Source: Mariprofundus sp. (lineage in GTDB: Bacteria > Pseudomonadota > Zetaproteobacteria > Mariprofundales > Mariprofundaceae). From it: 46,844 nt of DNA. The translations under genes and the position numbers were made by a program. The stretch lies in assembly GCA_027019785.1 (NCBI GenBank), contig JALUWF010000144.1, positions 1-46,844 on the forward strand, read 5' to 3'. Below, piece by piece: positions 17,998-28,123 of this stretch (its first letter is position 1; every line of letters begins with the position of its first letter). Below the pieces are notes generated by a model. That model was not told where the DNA came from and made no database searches. It saw nothing but the letters and a program-made list of their open reading frames with translations.

Positions 17998-18118
17998 GTT
18001 ATCCTCCTCGTTTGCTTTGTTTAAAGTGTGTTTTCAGTGCTGTGGTGTTGATGCTGTCCTGCTGTTTCTATGATCAGTTCCGATGATCAGTTTCGATAAC
18101 CTCGTTCCAGTCTCTGTT

Positions 18119-19351
18119 TTATCCGGTATCTCCAAACCAGCTTCGCATGCGCTTCCATACGCGCGAAAACAGATGGTGCTCTGTTGCCTTGATATGTTGT
18201 GGGTTCTGCCTGTAGCGCTGACCGTAGAGAATCAGGCCGACGCCGGTGGCATACATGGGACTGGAAACAACATCCACCAGTCCGCCCACGCCCTGCGGCC
18301 GACCCAGCCGCACCGGCATATCGAACACATCTTCAGCCAGATCCACCATGCCATCGAGCAGTGATGAGCCGCCGGTCAAGACCATGCCGGCCGCCGCCAG
18401 CTCCTGAAAACCGGAGCGCTGCAATTCATCCCTGATCATCTCAAACAGCTCCTCGACTCGTGGCTCGAGAATCTGGGCCATCACCTGACGTGGCATCGGA
18501 CGCGGAGCGCGCCCGCCAACACTGGGTATCTCAATCTGGTCTTCCGGTGGCACCATATTGGTCATACAGGCGCCATATTTGCGTTTGAGCTGATCGGCTT
18601 CGCGCGCCGATGTGCGCAAACCAATGACCAGATCGTTGGTCAGATGATCGCCGCCTATCGGAATAACATGGGTGTGGCGAATTGAGCCGTTCAGAAATAT
18701 AGCCATATCCGTGGTGCCGCCGCCAATATCAATCAGCACGACGCCGATGTCCTTTTCATCCTGCATCAGCACTGCTTCGCTGGATGCAACCTGCTCCAGC
18801 ACCATATCAGTGACATCCAGATCGCAGCGATTACAACATTTAACAATATTCTGGGCAGAGGAGACTGCGCCGGTGACCACATGCACTTTCGCCTCCAGAC
18901 GCACGCCGCTCATGCCGATCGGTTCGCGGATACCATCCTGATTATCAATAATGTATTCCTGCGGCAGAATATGCAGCACTTTCTGATCAGCCGGTATATT
19001 CATGGCGCGGGCCGCATCAATCACCCGATCCACATCCTCGCGAGTCACCTCATTATTCTTGGTAGCCACCACGCCGTGACTGTTATAGCCGCGAATATGT
19101 GAACCGGCGATGCCGGTAAAAACCGACTGAATATCCACACCGGCCATCAGCTCCGCCTCTTCCACCGCCAGACGAATGGACTCCACTGTACTCTCGATAT
19201 TGACCACGACACCCTTGCGCAGGCCGCGCGATGGATGCGTGCCGATTCCGATCACATCGACTTTACCGTCCGGCCCCGCCTCGGCGACCACACAGGCAAT
19301 TTTGCTTGTGCCAATATCGAGTCCTACCAATACCTGATCATGCTTGGCCAT
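18119..19351 (-). CDS. ftsA: Cell division protein FtsA
   Basis: Actin-like ATPase that anchors FtsZ to the membrane and recruits late division proteins. The start carries the phosphate-1 loop GLDIGTSKIACVVAE; the phosphate-2 segment is VVLIDIGGGTTDMAIFLNGS; the adenosine loop is GMVLTGGSSLLDGMVDLAE. The C-terminus SRVWKRMRSWFGDTG is the amphipathic membrane-targeting helix. Length 410. The ATG overlaps the ftsQ stop by one base (TGATG). Confidence 0.97.
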   Translation of the reverse strand: MAKHDQVLVGLDIGTSKIACVVAEAGPDGKVDVIGIGTHPSRGLRKGVVVNIESTVESIRLAVEEAELMAGVDIQSVFTGIAGSHIRGYNSHGVVATKNNEVTREDVDRVIDAARAMNIPADQKVLHILPQEYIIDNQDGIREPIGMSGVRLEAKVHVVTGAVSSAQNIVKCCNRCDLDVTDMVLEQVASSEAVLMQDEKDIGVVLIDIGGGTTDMAIFLNGSIRHTHVIPIGGDHLTNDLVIGLRTSAREADQLKRKYGACMTNMVPPEDQIEIPSVGGRAPRPMPRQVMAQILEPRVEELFEMIRDELQRSGFQELAAAGMVLTGGSSLLDGMVDLAEDVFDMPVRLGRPQGVGGLVDVVSSPMYATGVGLILYGQRYRQNPQHIKATEHHLFSRVWKRMRSWFGDTG

Positions 19352-20106
19352 CAGATCACCCCTCCATGCCCGGCCGGACGAAGAAACCAGCGCGACGTTA
19401 GTCTGGCGTCCACCCGCCAGTGACGGCCCGACCAGCGCGGCTGCTTCAACAACACTGTAATTCGATGAATCGCGAGGTCTTCATGCCCCACAGGAATCAG
19501 CCATGTCTCGCCGCGACTAAAGTAAAGCTGCCAATAGCGACTGCCGCCCCGAATTTCACTCAGCGCCGATAACTTCGCCGCATCGTGCTGCACCAGCGCC
19601 ATGATCATGTTCCGGGCGCCTGAGAGTTGCGCCTCCGGCATCCGCAACAACGGCAGATCGGGTGATTCGCCTTTTCTCAACAGCCGATAGGCATGACCCT
19701 GTGCATCGCACAGGTGCAGTTGGCCCTGTTCATCCTGCCACAAGGCCGTCGGCACGCGCGCCACGGCATGAATATGCAGTCTGTCAGGCAGAATGCGGGT
19801 GATCTGCACAGCAGCCAGATCGGGAATGCGCTGCAACCACTGCTGTCGCAGCAGTTCAGGACGGGTGCTGAGAAAATCCCGCTCGGGCATGCTTTGCAGC
19901 TGCGCCTCAATCGCCGCCTTGATCGGCGCTTCAGCTTTGATATCCCAGTGGCTGACGCTCCATTGCCGGTTAAGCCATGCAGCGCCGGCGATCATAGCAA
20001 CGACCATCATGGTAGAGAGCATGATCCGGCCAAGTCGTTTCAGGCTGCGATTACGCGCCTCTTTCTGCACAGCCGGATCAATTCGGCGCTGATTTACACG
20101 GCTCAT
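19351..20106 (-). CDS. ftsQ: Cell division protein FtsQ
   Basis: Bitopic inner-membrane protein linking early and late division proteins. A basic cytoplasmic tail (about 35 residues) is followed by one membrane helix (about IMLSTMMVVAMIAGAAWL). The periplasmic part has a POTRA domain (WSVSHWDIKAEAPIKAAIEA ... VQITRILPDRLHIHAVARVP) and a beta domain ending in RSWFLRP-like residues (LTSRWFLRP). Length 251. The ATG overlaps the ddl stop as ATGA, and the stop overlaps ftsA. Confidence 0.9.
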   Translation of the reverse strand: MSRVNQRRIDPAVQKEARNRSLKRLGRIMLSTMMVVAMIAGAAWLNRQWSVSHWDIKAEAPIKAAIEAQLQSMPERDFLSTRPELLRQQWLQRIPDLAAVQITRILPDRLHIHAVARVPTALWQDEQGQLHLCDAQGHAYRLLRKGESPDLPLLRMPEAQLSGARNMIMALVQHDAAKLSALSEIRGGSRYWQLYFSRGETWLIPVGHEDLAIHRITVLLKQPRWSGRHWRVDARLTSRWFLRPAGHGGVI

Positions 20107-21014
20107 ATCTCACCTCCGTGTTGCAACTGTGCCGAACTGAGAATACGCAGACACAATGTCTCAAAATTGACCCCTGCAGCAGCGGCGGCTTTCGGCAACA
20201 GACTGGTTTCGGTCATGCCCGGAATGGTGTTGATTTCCAGAATCACCGGCTCGCCACCATCCGACACGATCATATCCACGCGCGGCGCACCGGCACAGCC
20301 GGTTGCTGACACCGCCTGTTCGGCCCGACCCATGCAGTAACGCAGCGTTTCAGCCGGCAAACGGGCCGGACAGAAGTAGTCGGTCGCACCTGTGGTATAT
20401 TTGGATGCGTAATCATAAACACCCGACTTGGGTGCCACTTCAACCGGCATCAGCGCCTCGCCGTTCAATACCGACACGGCGATCTCCCGCCCTTTGACCG
20501 GCATCTCGGCCATCCAGCCATCCGAATCTGTGATCCCCAATGCCTGCCATTGGGCCGCTGACGCCACATGGTGCAGGCCGATACTGGAACCTTCCGCCAC
20601 CGGCTTGACAAACACCGGATAGCGCACCGGCCCGTCTGCGCCGATGTTGATATGCACAGGCGTTTGCAGACCGGCATGGTTGAGCACCTGTTTACTCAAT
20701 GCTTTATCCATGCACAGCGCCGAAGCCGTGACGCCGGAACCGGTATAGGGGATGCGCATGGTTTCCAGCAAGCCCTGCACAGAGCCGTCTTCACCCAGAG
20801 TGCCGTGCAAGGCGATAAAGGCGCGATCAATATGCGCTGCATCGATGCATGCGGCCCAGTCACAACTTAAATCCAGCCCCACAGCATCGATGCCCGCCAT
20901 CTGCAAGGCGCGCAATACGGCTGCGCCCGATTTCAGTGAAATCTCGCGTTCTGCCGAGGTGCCACCCATTAATACGCCGACATGGCCGAAACTATGGATA
21001 TCCAGCTCACGCAT
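20103..21014 (-). CDS. ddl: D-alanine--D-alanine ligase
   Basis: ATP-grasp ligase that makes the D-Ala-D-Ala dipeptide used by MurF. Motifs: HVGVLMGGTSAEREISLKSG at the N-terminus, ALHGTLGEDGSVQGLLE, PVFVKPVAEGSSIGLHHV for ATP binding, and the C-terminal EINTIPGMTETSLLPKAA with the metal ligands. The start is ATG 21014 because GGGAG sits 6 bases upstream; ATG 21020 is too close to it. This gives 303 residues, usual for DdlB. It overlaps the end of murB by 8 bases. Confidence 0.95.
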   Translation of the reverse strand: MRELDIHSFGHVGVLMGGTSAEREISLKSGAAVLRALQMAGIDAVGLDLSCDWAACIDAAHIDRAFIALHGTLGEDGSVQGLLETMRIPYTGSGVTASALCMDKALSKQVLNHAGLQTPVHINIGADGPVRYPVFVKPVAEGSSIGLHHVASAAQWQALGITDSDGWMAEMPVKGREIAVSVLNGEALMPVEVAPKSGVYDYASKYTTGATDYFCPARLPAETLRYCMGRAEQAVSATGCAGAPRVDMIVSDGGEPVILEINTIPGMTETSLLPKAAAAAGVNFETLCLRILSSAQLQHGGEI

Positions 21015-21960
21015 GGCCATCTCCCGCCAATATATATTCCCATTCACCGACCATGCACACTTCCGTCTCCAGTTCGATGCCGCTGTGCTGTTTGACTGCT
21101 GCCTGCGCATGTCGAATCAGCGCAACAATATCTGCACTGCTGGCATCACCCGTATTGACAATAAAATTCGCATGCTGATTCGAAATCCGTGCCCCGCCGA
21201 TCTGGAGCCCCTTCAACCCGGCCGCTTCAATCAGGCGCGCGGCATGATCGCCATGCGGATTTTTGAACACGGAGCCGCAGTTTGGTTGCGCCAGCGGTTG
21301 CGTTGAAGAGCGACGACTGCGCATGCTGCGCATGCGTTCGCGAATCTGTTCGGGAGAATCCGGTTGCAATCTGAATGTAGCCGACACAACCATGCTGCCG
21401 GTCGGCAGGTCAGTATGGCGATAGCCCATACTCAAATCAGACTTGAGCATGTCGATAACGCTGCCATCGCGCAACACCACTTCGATGCAGTACAACGAAT
21501 CGGATACCTGTTGTGAAAAACAGCCGGCATTCATGGCGACGCCGCCGCCGATATCGCCAGGCACCGTGGCCATAAATTCGCAGCCGGTCAGACCATGCTC
21601 GGCGCACTGGCGGGCAAAGCGGCTCATGCGAGCGCCAGCTCCGGCGCTCACGTTACAATGATCAAACGCCATCTCATCCAAGTCGCTCAAATCCACCACG
21701 AAACCGCCAAAGCCGGTATCCGGAACCAACATATTACTGCCGCGCCCAAGCGGCAGAATCGCCACATCGGCAGGGCACGCTTTGATAGCGGCAATCAGAG
21801 CATTGCGATCCGCCGGACGGAAAAACCAGCGCGCCGGGCCACCCACAGCCAGCGTGGTATGTGAGGCCATCGGCTCGTGCCGGCGCCATACACCCATGCC
21901 GTCCAGAGCTTGCATCCAGTTACGCTTAACGGCGCAGGTTTCCTGCATAGCCGCACTCAT
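21007..21960 (-). CDS. murB: UDP-N-acetylenolpyruvoylglucosamine reductase MurB
   Basis: FAD-dependent NADPH enzyme that completes UDP-MurNAc. FAD-binding region: HTTLAVGGPARWFFRPA, LPLGRGSNMLVPDTGF and TVPGDIGGGVAMNAG. The catalytic serine lies in NCGSVFKNPHGDHAARLIE, followed by GGARISNQHANFIVNTG. At about 317 residues it looks like the short type II form. The ATG overlaps the murC stop as ATGA. Its place between murC and ddl is common outside enteric bacteria; E. coli keeps murB elsewhere. Confidence 0.95.
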   Translation of the reverse strand: MSAAMQETCAVKRNWMQALDGMGVWRRHEPMASHTTLAVGGPARWFFRPADRNALIAAIKACPADVAILPLGRGSNMLVPDTGFGGFVVDLSDLDEMAFDHCNVSAGAGARMSRFARQCAEHGLTGCEFMATVPGDIGGGVAMNAGCFSQQVSDSLYCIEVVLRDGSVIDMLKSDLSMGYRHTDLPTGSMVVSATFRLQPDSPEQIRERMRSMRSRRSSTQPLAQPNCGSVFKNPHGDHAARLIEAAGLKGLQIGGARISNQHANFIVNTGDASSADIVALIRHAQAAVKQHSGIELETEVCMVGEWEYILAGDGHA

Positions 21961-23330
21961 AACGCTGCCGCCTCGCGCATCTGTTGCGCCAGCGCGCCGA
22001 TTGAACCGGCCCCCATCAGTACGACGATACGGCCTTCGGCCAGTTCGGCCTCTGCCAGCGTGCGGGCGGAAGCCAGATTTTCCAACAGCGCCACGCTGCG
22101 GTGGCCGCGCGCCCGCATTCCTTCGGCCATCTGGCCGCTGTTAGCCCCATCAATGGCTGCTTCGCCAGCGGCATAGACCGGCAGCAATGCCACTGCATTG
22201 GCGGCATCGAACGCCCCCATAAATTCGGCCATCAAATCATGTGTGCGGCTGTAGCGATGAGGCTGGAAAATGACCGATATGTCTCGCTCCGGCCAGCATT
22301 GACGGGCTGCCGCCAGTGTCGCCATGACCTCTTTCGGATGGTGACCGTAATCATCTACCAGCACGCCGGCTGCGATCTTCATGCGCTGAAAACGGCGTTG
22401 AATACCTTCAAATGAGGCCAACGCCCGACGAATAGTTTCAATATCGATACCGATATCCAGCAGTACGGCCATTGCTGCCAGTGCATTTTCCGCATTGTGA
22501 CGGCCCGGCATGGGCAATCGGAATGCCCCCAGTTCACCCAATGCCCGGCTGGCGGCAGTGAACACCTGGCCTTCAGCATTCGGCTGCAGGTCCAGCAGAT
22601 GCAGGTCGGCCTGCGGGCTGCTGCCGTAAGTGGTGATCGGCTTGTCTAATCGCCCTCGCAATGCCGCCACATTCGGATGCTCATGATGCAGCACCACCCG
22701 ACCGTAGAATGGTACCAGATCCACAAAGGTATGAAATGCCTCCATCAGCGTCTCGAAATCACCATAATGATCCAGATGTTCGGGGTCGATATTACTGACC
22801 ACGGCAATGGTCGGGGAGAGGCGCAGGAAGGAACCATCGGATTCGTCGGCTTCCGCCACCAACCACGGGCTAGCCCCCAGCCGTGCATTGCTGCCGCAGG
22901 CAATCAGGCGGCCACCAATCACATAAGTCGGATCCAGCCCTGCCACTTCCATGCCGTGTGCAATCAACGATGTCATGGTGGTTTTGCCATGACTGCCGGC
23001 TACCGCAATGCCCTGTTTCATGCGCATCAACTCCGCCAGCATATCGGCGCGCGGAATCACCGGCACGCCGCGGCTGTGTGCCTCGGCAATCTCCGGATTG
23101 CTGTGATCAATGGCCGATGACACCACCACCACCTGCGCATCGCCCAGATTTTCTGCCGCATGGCCGACCATCACATGCATGCCCAGACTACGCAGCCGAA
23201 CGACATTCGGACTTTCGGCCATATCACTGCCCTGCACGGAATAGCCCTGATTATTTAACACTTCGGCAATACCGCTCATGCCGATACCGCCGATGCCGAT
23301 CAGGTGAATGTGTTGCACTCGCGTCTTCAT
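21957..23330 (-). CDS. murC: UDP-N-acetylmuramate--L-alanine ligase MurC
   Basis: Cytoplasmic Mur ligase adding the first peptide residue, L-Ala. The N-terminal dinucleotide-like motif is IHLIGIGGIGMSGIAEVL, the ATP loop is AGSHGKTTMTSLIAH, then WLVAEADESDGSFLRL and NIDPEHLDHYGDFE, and the C-terminal domain starts FQPHRYSRTHDL. Length 457. ATGA overlaps join it to murG upstream and murB downstream. Confidence 0.97.
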   Translation of the reverse strand: MKTRVQHIHLIGIGGIGMSGIAEVLNNQGYSVQGSDMAESPNVVRLRSLGMHVMVGHAAENLGDAQVVVVSSAIDHSNPEIAEAHSRGVPVIPRADMLAELMRMKQGIAVAGSHGKTTMTSLIAHGMEVAGLDPTYVIGGRLIACGSNARLGASPWLVAEADESDGSFLRLSPTIAVVSNIDPEHLDHYGDFETLMEAFHTFVDLVPFYGRVVLHHEHPNVAALRGRLDKPITTYGSSPQADLHLLDLQPNAEGQVFTAASRALGELGAFRLPMPGRHNAENALAAMAVLLDIGIDIETIRRALASFEGIQRRFQRMKIAAGVLVDDYGHHPKEVMATLAAARQCWPERDISVIFQPHRYSRTHDLMAEFMGAFDAANAVALLPVYAAGEAAIDGANSGQMAEGMRARGHRSVALLENLASARTLAEAELAEGRIVVLMGAGSIGALAQQMREAAAL

Positions 23331-24454
23331 GCATTCACCTCCGCAGCATTGAGATCGTTGATGGTGGGTAGAAATTCAGCCAGTACGTTCAATTGTTTTT
23401 CCTGTGCATCATAAGGCGCGGCAGCACATGCGGCCTGACTCATCTCTGAGAGTTTGGACTGATGGAACAGATGGGCCTCGATCTGCGAGGCCAGTGATTC
23501 TACATCCAGCGAATACTGATCCAGCACGACAGCAGCACCAACAGCCGCCAGTGCTTCGGCGTTATGGCGTTGATGGTCGTCGGCAGCATGCGGCAGCGGC
23601 ACAAACAAGCTCGGCATACCCACACAGGCTGCTTCACAAACGCTCATCGCACCGGAGCGAGCCACCATCAGACTGCCATGGCTGTAGAAGTCGGGCATAT
23701 CATCACAAAAAGACAGAACTTCGGCCTTGATTTCGGCTTGAGCATATAGCTCGCGCACCTGTACAAGTGTGGCTTCATCCGCACCAACGATATGACTGAC
23801 GACAAATTCGCGACCTTCCCGAGCCAGCAGTCGGCAAGCCTCGGGCACGGTTTGATTGAGAATGCGCGCGCCTTGCGAACCACCCAACACCAGCAATCGC
23901 GGCGGTTCATGCGCTTGCCAGCGCGTCGCGGCGATATTGCTGCGCACCACATTGCCGGTGACCACGCGCCGCACACTGCCGGCCAGCCTGTCCGAAGCCG
24001 CTTCAAAGCCCAGCATGATACAGCGGCTGAAGCGGGCGAGGGTGCGATTCACCAGTCCCGGCATGGCGTTCTGTTCGTATAACACCACCGGAATGTGGCT
24101 GATCAAAGCTGCGGTGACGCCGGAAATGCTGGCATATCCGCCCACACCAACCAGAAGATCGGGGCGTTCGTATTGCCAGTTATGGCGGATTAATCTCACA
24201 GCCTGCGGCAGTTCCCACAGCAATACCCGAACACGCTGCAACAGGCCTGCGCCTTTGACTCCGTGCATCGCCAGCAGTTGCACCTGCTCGCCGCGTTCGG
24301 GCAGCAATGTCGCTTCAAGGCCGCGTTCCGCCCCGATAAACGAAACGCTCAACTGCGGCCAGCGCGCCCGCGCCGCATCAGCCAGCGCCAGCGCCGGCAT
24401 CACATGGCCGCCGGTACCTCCGCCGGCAATACAGAGTCGAGGCGTGCGACTCAA
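23327..24454 (-). CDS. murG: UDP-GlcNAc:lipid I N-acetylglucosaminyltransferase MurG
   Basis: GT-B glycosyltransferase that turns lipid I into lipid II on the cytoplasmic face of the membrane. The acceptor loop is AGGGTGGHVMPALALAD; LLVGVGGYASISGV and YEQNAMPGLVNR are typical; the donor site has LLVLGGSQGARILNQ and AARSGA-like VARSGAMSVCEAACVG. Length 375. The start is TTG 24454, which overlaps the ftsW stop as TTGA and has GGAG 8 bases upstream. Confidence 0.96.
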   Translation of the reverse strand: MSRTPRLCIAGGGTGGHVMPALALADAARARWPQLSVSFIGAERGLEATLLPERGEQVQLLAMHGVKGAGLLQRVRVLLWELPQAVRLIRHNWQYERPDLLVGVGGYASISGVTAALISHIPVVLYEQNAMPGLVNRTLARFSRCIMLGFEAASDRLAGSVRRVVTGNVVRSNIAATRWQAHEPPRLLVLGGSQGARILNQTVPEACRLLAREGREFVVSHIVGADEATLVQVRELYAQAEIKAEVLSFCDDMPDFYSHGSLMVARSGAMSVCEAACVGMPSLFVPLPHAADDHQRHNAEALAAVGAAVVLDQYSLDVESLASQIEAHLFHQSKLSEMSQAACAAAPYDAQEKQLNVLAEFLPTINDLNAAEVNA

Positions 24455-25692
24455 AACAGATGCTCCAGGCCCTGATCGGCAGCTGCCATGACAGCTGTTT
24501 TGTTGGCTCTCTTACGGCTTGTGGAACGCATCCTGGAACGAATCGTTTTTGATTTTGCCGCCCGCTTCTCAATACGTTTGTTGCCCGGCTGATGACGCTG
24601 CACAGATAATACCAGTCCGATCAGCACGCACTCGCCAAGCAGGGCGCTGCCACCATAGGAGATAAACGGCAGCGGCATGCCCTTGGTCGGCAACAGCCCC
24701 ATAGCGGCGCCCAGATTAATCATCAGCGCCGTGCCCAGCACAACCACGCAACCCATAATCAGCAGTTTTGAAAACATATCGCCGCATCGGATAGCCAGCC
24801 AGATACCACGGCCGAGTAGCACGGAAAACACCAGAATAATCGACAGGGTACCGATCAGCCCCAACTCTTCGCCGATACTGGCAGATATAAAATCGGTAAA
24901 CACTTCCGGTAGATAAAACAGCTTCTGCACGCCCTGTCCCAGCCCGGTTCCGAACAGGCCGCCGCTGCCAAAGGCGATCATCGACTGAATCAGCTGATAA
25001 TCACTGCCCAACGGATCGTTCCATGGATCCATGAAACTGGTCAGACGCTGAACGCGGTAGGGCGCTGCCATCATAGCCATAGCAGCCAGCGGCACAAAGC
25101 TCAGCACCAGCACGCTCAGGTGGCGAATCGGTACGCCGCCGACAAACCACAGCGCAAAACAGACCACCGATATCAGTATGGCGCTACCGAAATCCGGCTG
25201 TAACAGCAACAGCGCCAGCGCCACACCGAGCACCACCAGCATCGGTGCCAGTCCGGTCGAAAACCGCGTCAAGCGCTCCGGAAATGAGCCCATATAATAG
25301 GCCATATAGATAATCACGGCGGGTTTAAGCAGTTCCACCGGCTGCAGCGTCAACCCCAGCAGGGAGAACCAGCGCTGCGCGCCGTTGATCTCCTTGCCAA
25401 TACCCGGAATCAGCACGGCCAGCATCAGCGTCAATGCAATACCCAGCACCGGCACGGCAATGGCGCGCCACCATGTCACTTCAATACGTGATAGCCCCCA
25501 CATGATCACCATCCCGACCGGAATATAAAACAGCCAGTGGCGAATAATGCGCAGCGGATCGTGATAGCGTACCTCGGCCACGCTGACGCTGGCGCTATAG
25601 ACCATCAACACGCTGAAGCACATCAAGCCCAATACGCAACCGGTAATCACCGCATCCGGCGGTGACAGCAATTTCGTCGTAACCCTGCTCAT
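24451..25692 (-). CDS. ftsW: Lipid II polymerase FtsW (SEDS family)
   Basis: Septal peptidoglycan glycosyltransferase that works with FtsI. The 413 residues hold about ten membrane helices. The SEDS signature is in GLGQGVQKLFYLPEVFTDFI followed by IGEELGLIG, and near the end GLLPTKGMPLPFISYGGSAL. The C-terminal tail is rich in Lys and Arg and cytoplasmic. It overlaps murD by ATGA at the start and the TTG of murG at the stop. Confidence 0.95.
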   Translation of the reverse strand: MSRVTTKLLSPPDAVITGCVLGLMCFSVLMVYSASVSVAEVRYHDPLRIIRHWLFYIPVGMVIMWGLSRIEVTWWRAIAVPVLGIALTLMLAVLIPGIGKEINGAQRWFSLLGLTLQPVELLKPAVIIYMAYYMGSFPERLTRFSTGLAPMLVVLGVALALLLLQPDFGSAILISVVCFALWFVGGVPIRHLSVLVLSFVPLAAMAMMAAPYRVQRLTSFMDPWNDPLGSDYQLIQSMIAFGSGGLFGTGLGQGVQKLFYLPEVFTDFISASIGEELGLIGTLSIILVFSVLLGRGIWLAIRCGDMFSKLLIMGCVVVLGTALMINLGAAMGLLPTKGMPLPFISYGGSALLGECVLIGLVLSVQRHQPGNKRIEKRAAKSKTIRSRMRSTSRKRANKTAVMAAADQGLEHLF

Positions 25693-27056
25693 CCGGCCGT
25701 CTCCAGCGCTGCGACTGCTGCGGCGAAACTGTTGCCTCGCTCAATATAATCCCTGAACTGATCCTGACTGGCGGCAGCCGGCGACAGCAACACCGGCACG
25801 CCGCTCATGGCATGAGACGCTTGCTTCACGGCCTGCTCCACCGTTTTTGCAAAACGGCACGGCACGCCAGCCGTAGCCGCCAGATCCGTGAAGGGTTTTG
25901 CCTCTGCGCCGATCACAAACATCTGCTCGACATGGCCGGCTACAACATTCCTGATTACCGATACATCCAGCCCTTTACGCAGACCACCGCAAATCCAGAT
26001 CACCTGATGAAACGATTCCAGCGCCGCAGCGGCCGCATCGGGATTGGTCGCTTTGGAATCATTGTACCATTCGCGTCCGGCAACCACGCCGAGCGATTGC
26101 AATCGGTGCGGCAGACCGCGAAACGAGGTCAATGATTGCCGAATCACACCGGCGCTAACCCCGAAATCAGCCGCAGCCTGCGCCGCAACTGCCAGATTCA
26201 GATGCTGATGCATACCTTGTGCAGGCAGTTCGTCGGCAATCACCGTCTGTACCTCATCATAGTGATGCCAGAACACCTGCCATGAACCATTCGTCTGTTG
26301 CTGCACGCCGGCATCCAGGCCGCTGATCTCATCACAGACGCCGAAACGGCGTACAAACACGCCGCGACTACACAGTTTATCGGCCAGCCCGTTCCAGCAC
26401 GCATCCACCGGCAGCATCGCCTTGTCGCCTTCGCCCTGTCTGGCAAACAATCGCAGTTTGGCAGCCTCATAAGCCTGCATATCCGTATGCTTATCGGCAT
26501 GATCCGGTTGCACATTTAGCAATGCAGCCCAGTTTGGATGGATCGGATTGGCCCGCTCAAGCTGGAAACTGGAGAGTTCCAGCACAATACGTCGGGGATC
26601 GGGATGCTGCGCAGCATCATCTCCCAGCAACTCGAGCATCGGCACGCCGATATTGCCGCCGGCCTCAATACCGCCGGAGAGCGTATCCAGCATCGTACTG
26701 ATCAGAGATACCGTGGTGGTCTTGCCATTGGTGCCGGTAATGGCGATCAAATCACCATGGTACGCCTCGCCAAACAGCTCCAGATCCCCGAACATCGGGA
26801 TGCCGGCCTCACGTAACTCTGCCAGCGTCGGGTGTTGCCAGTTGACGCCGGGGCTGACCATCAGGCGGGAAAATCCTTTCAGTCGATCGACATGCAACGG
26901 GCCGGTATGCATCACCATATCCAGATCGTCCGGTAAACTGACGGCTGCCTCATCGAAGGCTTCGCATGCGATACCCCGCCGTAGCAGAAACCGCGCCGCC
27001 GCCTGCCCGGTTTTACCCATACCGATAATCGCCGTGCTGTTCATCCGCTCACTCAT
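25689..27056 (-). CDS. murD: UDP-N-acetylmuramoyl-L-alanine--D-glutamate ligase MurD
   Basis: Mur ligase adding D-Glu. N-terminal MGKTGQAAARFLLRRG, ATP loop AITGTNGKTTTVSLISTML, then VLELSSFQLE and LLNVQPDHADKHTD, and in the C-terminal domain YNDSKATNPDAAAAAL and SPAAASQDQF. Length 455. Start and stop each overlap a neighbour by 4 bases (mraY and ftsW). Confidence 0.97.
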   Translation of the reverse strand: MSERMNSTAIIGMGKTGQAAARFLLRRGIACEAFDEAAVSLPDDLDMVMHTGPLHVDRLKGFSRLMVSPGVNWQHPTLAELREAGIPMFGDLELFGEAYHGDLIAITGTNGKTTTVSLISTMLDTLSGGIEAGGNIGVPMLELLGDDAAQHPDPRRIVLELSSFQLERANPIHPNWAALLNVQPDHADKHTDMQAYEAAKLRLFARQGEGDKAMLPVDACWNGLADKLCSRGVFVRRFGVCDEISGLDAGVQQQTNGSWQVFWHHYDEVQTVIADELPAQGMHQHLNLAVAAQAAADFGVSAGVIRQSLTSFRGLPHRLQSLGVVAGREWYNDSKATNPDAAAAALESFHQVIWICGGLRKGLDVSVIRNVVAGHVEQMFVIGAEAKPFTDLAATAGVPCRFAKTVEQAVKQASHAMSGVPVLLSPAAASQDQFRDYIERGNSFAAAVAALETAG

Positions 27057-28123
27057 CGTATTTTCAGGGTGGAGAGCGCCACCAGCGCCAGTAAGATAGA
27101 AATAATCCAGAATCGGACAATCACTTTCGGTTCAGCCCACCCCTTCAATTCGTAGTGGTGGTGAATCGGCGCCATGCGAAACACCCGCTTACCGGTCAGC
27201 TTGAAGCTGACTACCTGCACCATCACCGATACCGCTTCGAGCACGAACAGGCCGCCGGCGATGGCCAGCAAAAACTGCTGATGCACGGCACAGGCCACAA
27301 AGCCGAGCGCGCCGCCCAGCGACAGAGCACCGACATCGCCCATAAACACCTGGGCCGGATAGGTGTTATACCAGAGAAAACCGAGACAACCGCCCACCAC
27401 TGCGCCGCAGAACACCGCCAGTTCACCTGCGCCGGGCACGAACGGAATCATCAGATAGGCCGAAAACTTGGCGTGCCCGGCCAGATAGACCACCACAGCC
27501 AGCGCACTGGCCACCATAAAGGTGGGCGCAACCGCCAGCCCATCCAGCCCGTCGGTCAGATTCACTGCATTGGATGCGCCGACCAGCACAAACAGCACGA
27601 ACAGAGGATAGAACCAGCCCATATTCCACTGCGTGTTAAAGAAGGGGATATCCACGATGGGATCGGTCATCGACATCAGGCCGAAAGCGGCAGCGCCGCC
27701 AATCAGGCATTGCAGTATCAGCTTCCAGCGTCCTGCCAAACCTTTCGGATTACGACGGATGATTTTCAGATAATCATCCAGCCAGCCGACCACACCATAA
27801 CCGAGTGTCACCAGCAGCGCCAGCCAGACAAAACCACTGGTCAGATCGGCCCACAACAGGGTAGCAACCGTCAGCGACAGCAAAATCAGCACCCCGCCCA
27901 TGGTCGGCGTTCCCTGTTTGACCAGATGCGTTTGCGGTCCGTCATTGCGAATGGGTTGTCCTTTGCCCTGATGGCCTTTCAGCCAGCCGATAAACAGCGG
28001 CCCCATCAGCCAGCACATCACCAGTGATGTGACCAGCGCATAGACGGTGCGGAAGGTGATATACTGGAACAGATTGAAAAATGAGTATTGATCGTGCAGC
28101 GGATAGAGGAGGTTATACAGCAT
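27053..28123 (-). CDS. mraY: Phospho-N-acetylmuramoyl-pentapeptide transferase MraY
   Basis: Integral membrane enzyme that makes lipid I from undecaprenyl phosphate. About ten helices; signatures are KQGTPTMGGVLIL near the start, GWLDDYLKII with the catalytic Asp pair, NAVNLTDGLDGLA, and MAPIHHHYELKGWAEPKV with the HHH motif. The start ATG 28123 has GGGGAGG 7 bases upstream and gives 356 residues; a longer reading frame upstream lies within murF. It overlaps the murF stop by 11 bases. Confidence 0.96.
   Translation of the reverse strand: MLYNLLYPLHDQYSFFNLFQYITFRTVYALVTSLVMCWLMGPLFIGWLKGHQGKGQPIRNDGPQTHLVKQGTPTMGGVLILLSLTVATLLWADLTSGFVWLALLVTLGYGVVGWLDDYLKIIRRNPKGLAGRWKLILQCLIGGAAAFGLMSMTDPIVDIPFFNTQWNMGWFYPLFVLFVLVGASNAVNLTDGLDGLAVAPTFMVASALAVVVYLAGHAKFSAYLMIPFVPGAGELAVFCGAVVGGCLGFLWYNTYPAQVFMGDVGALSLGGALGFVACAVHQQFLLAIAGGLFVLEAVSVMVQVVSFKLTGKRVFRMAPIHHHYELKGWAEPKVIVRFWIISILLALVALSTLKIR

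Noticed and set aside
27155-28027. 290-codon open frame antisense to mraY
   Set aside because: Composition is His/Gln-rich and low in hydrophobics, as expected of a shadow of a membrane-protein gene; no ribosome site or homology.
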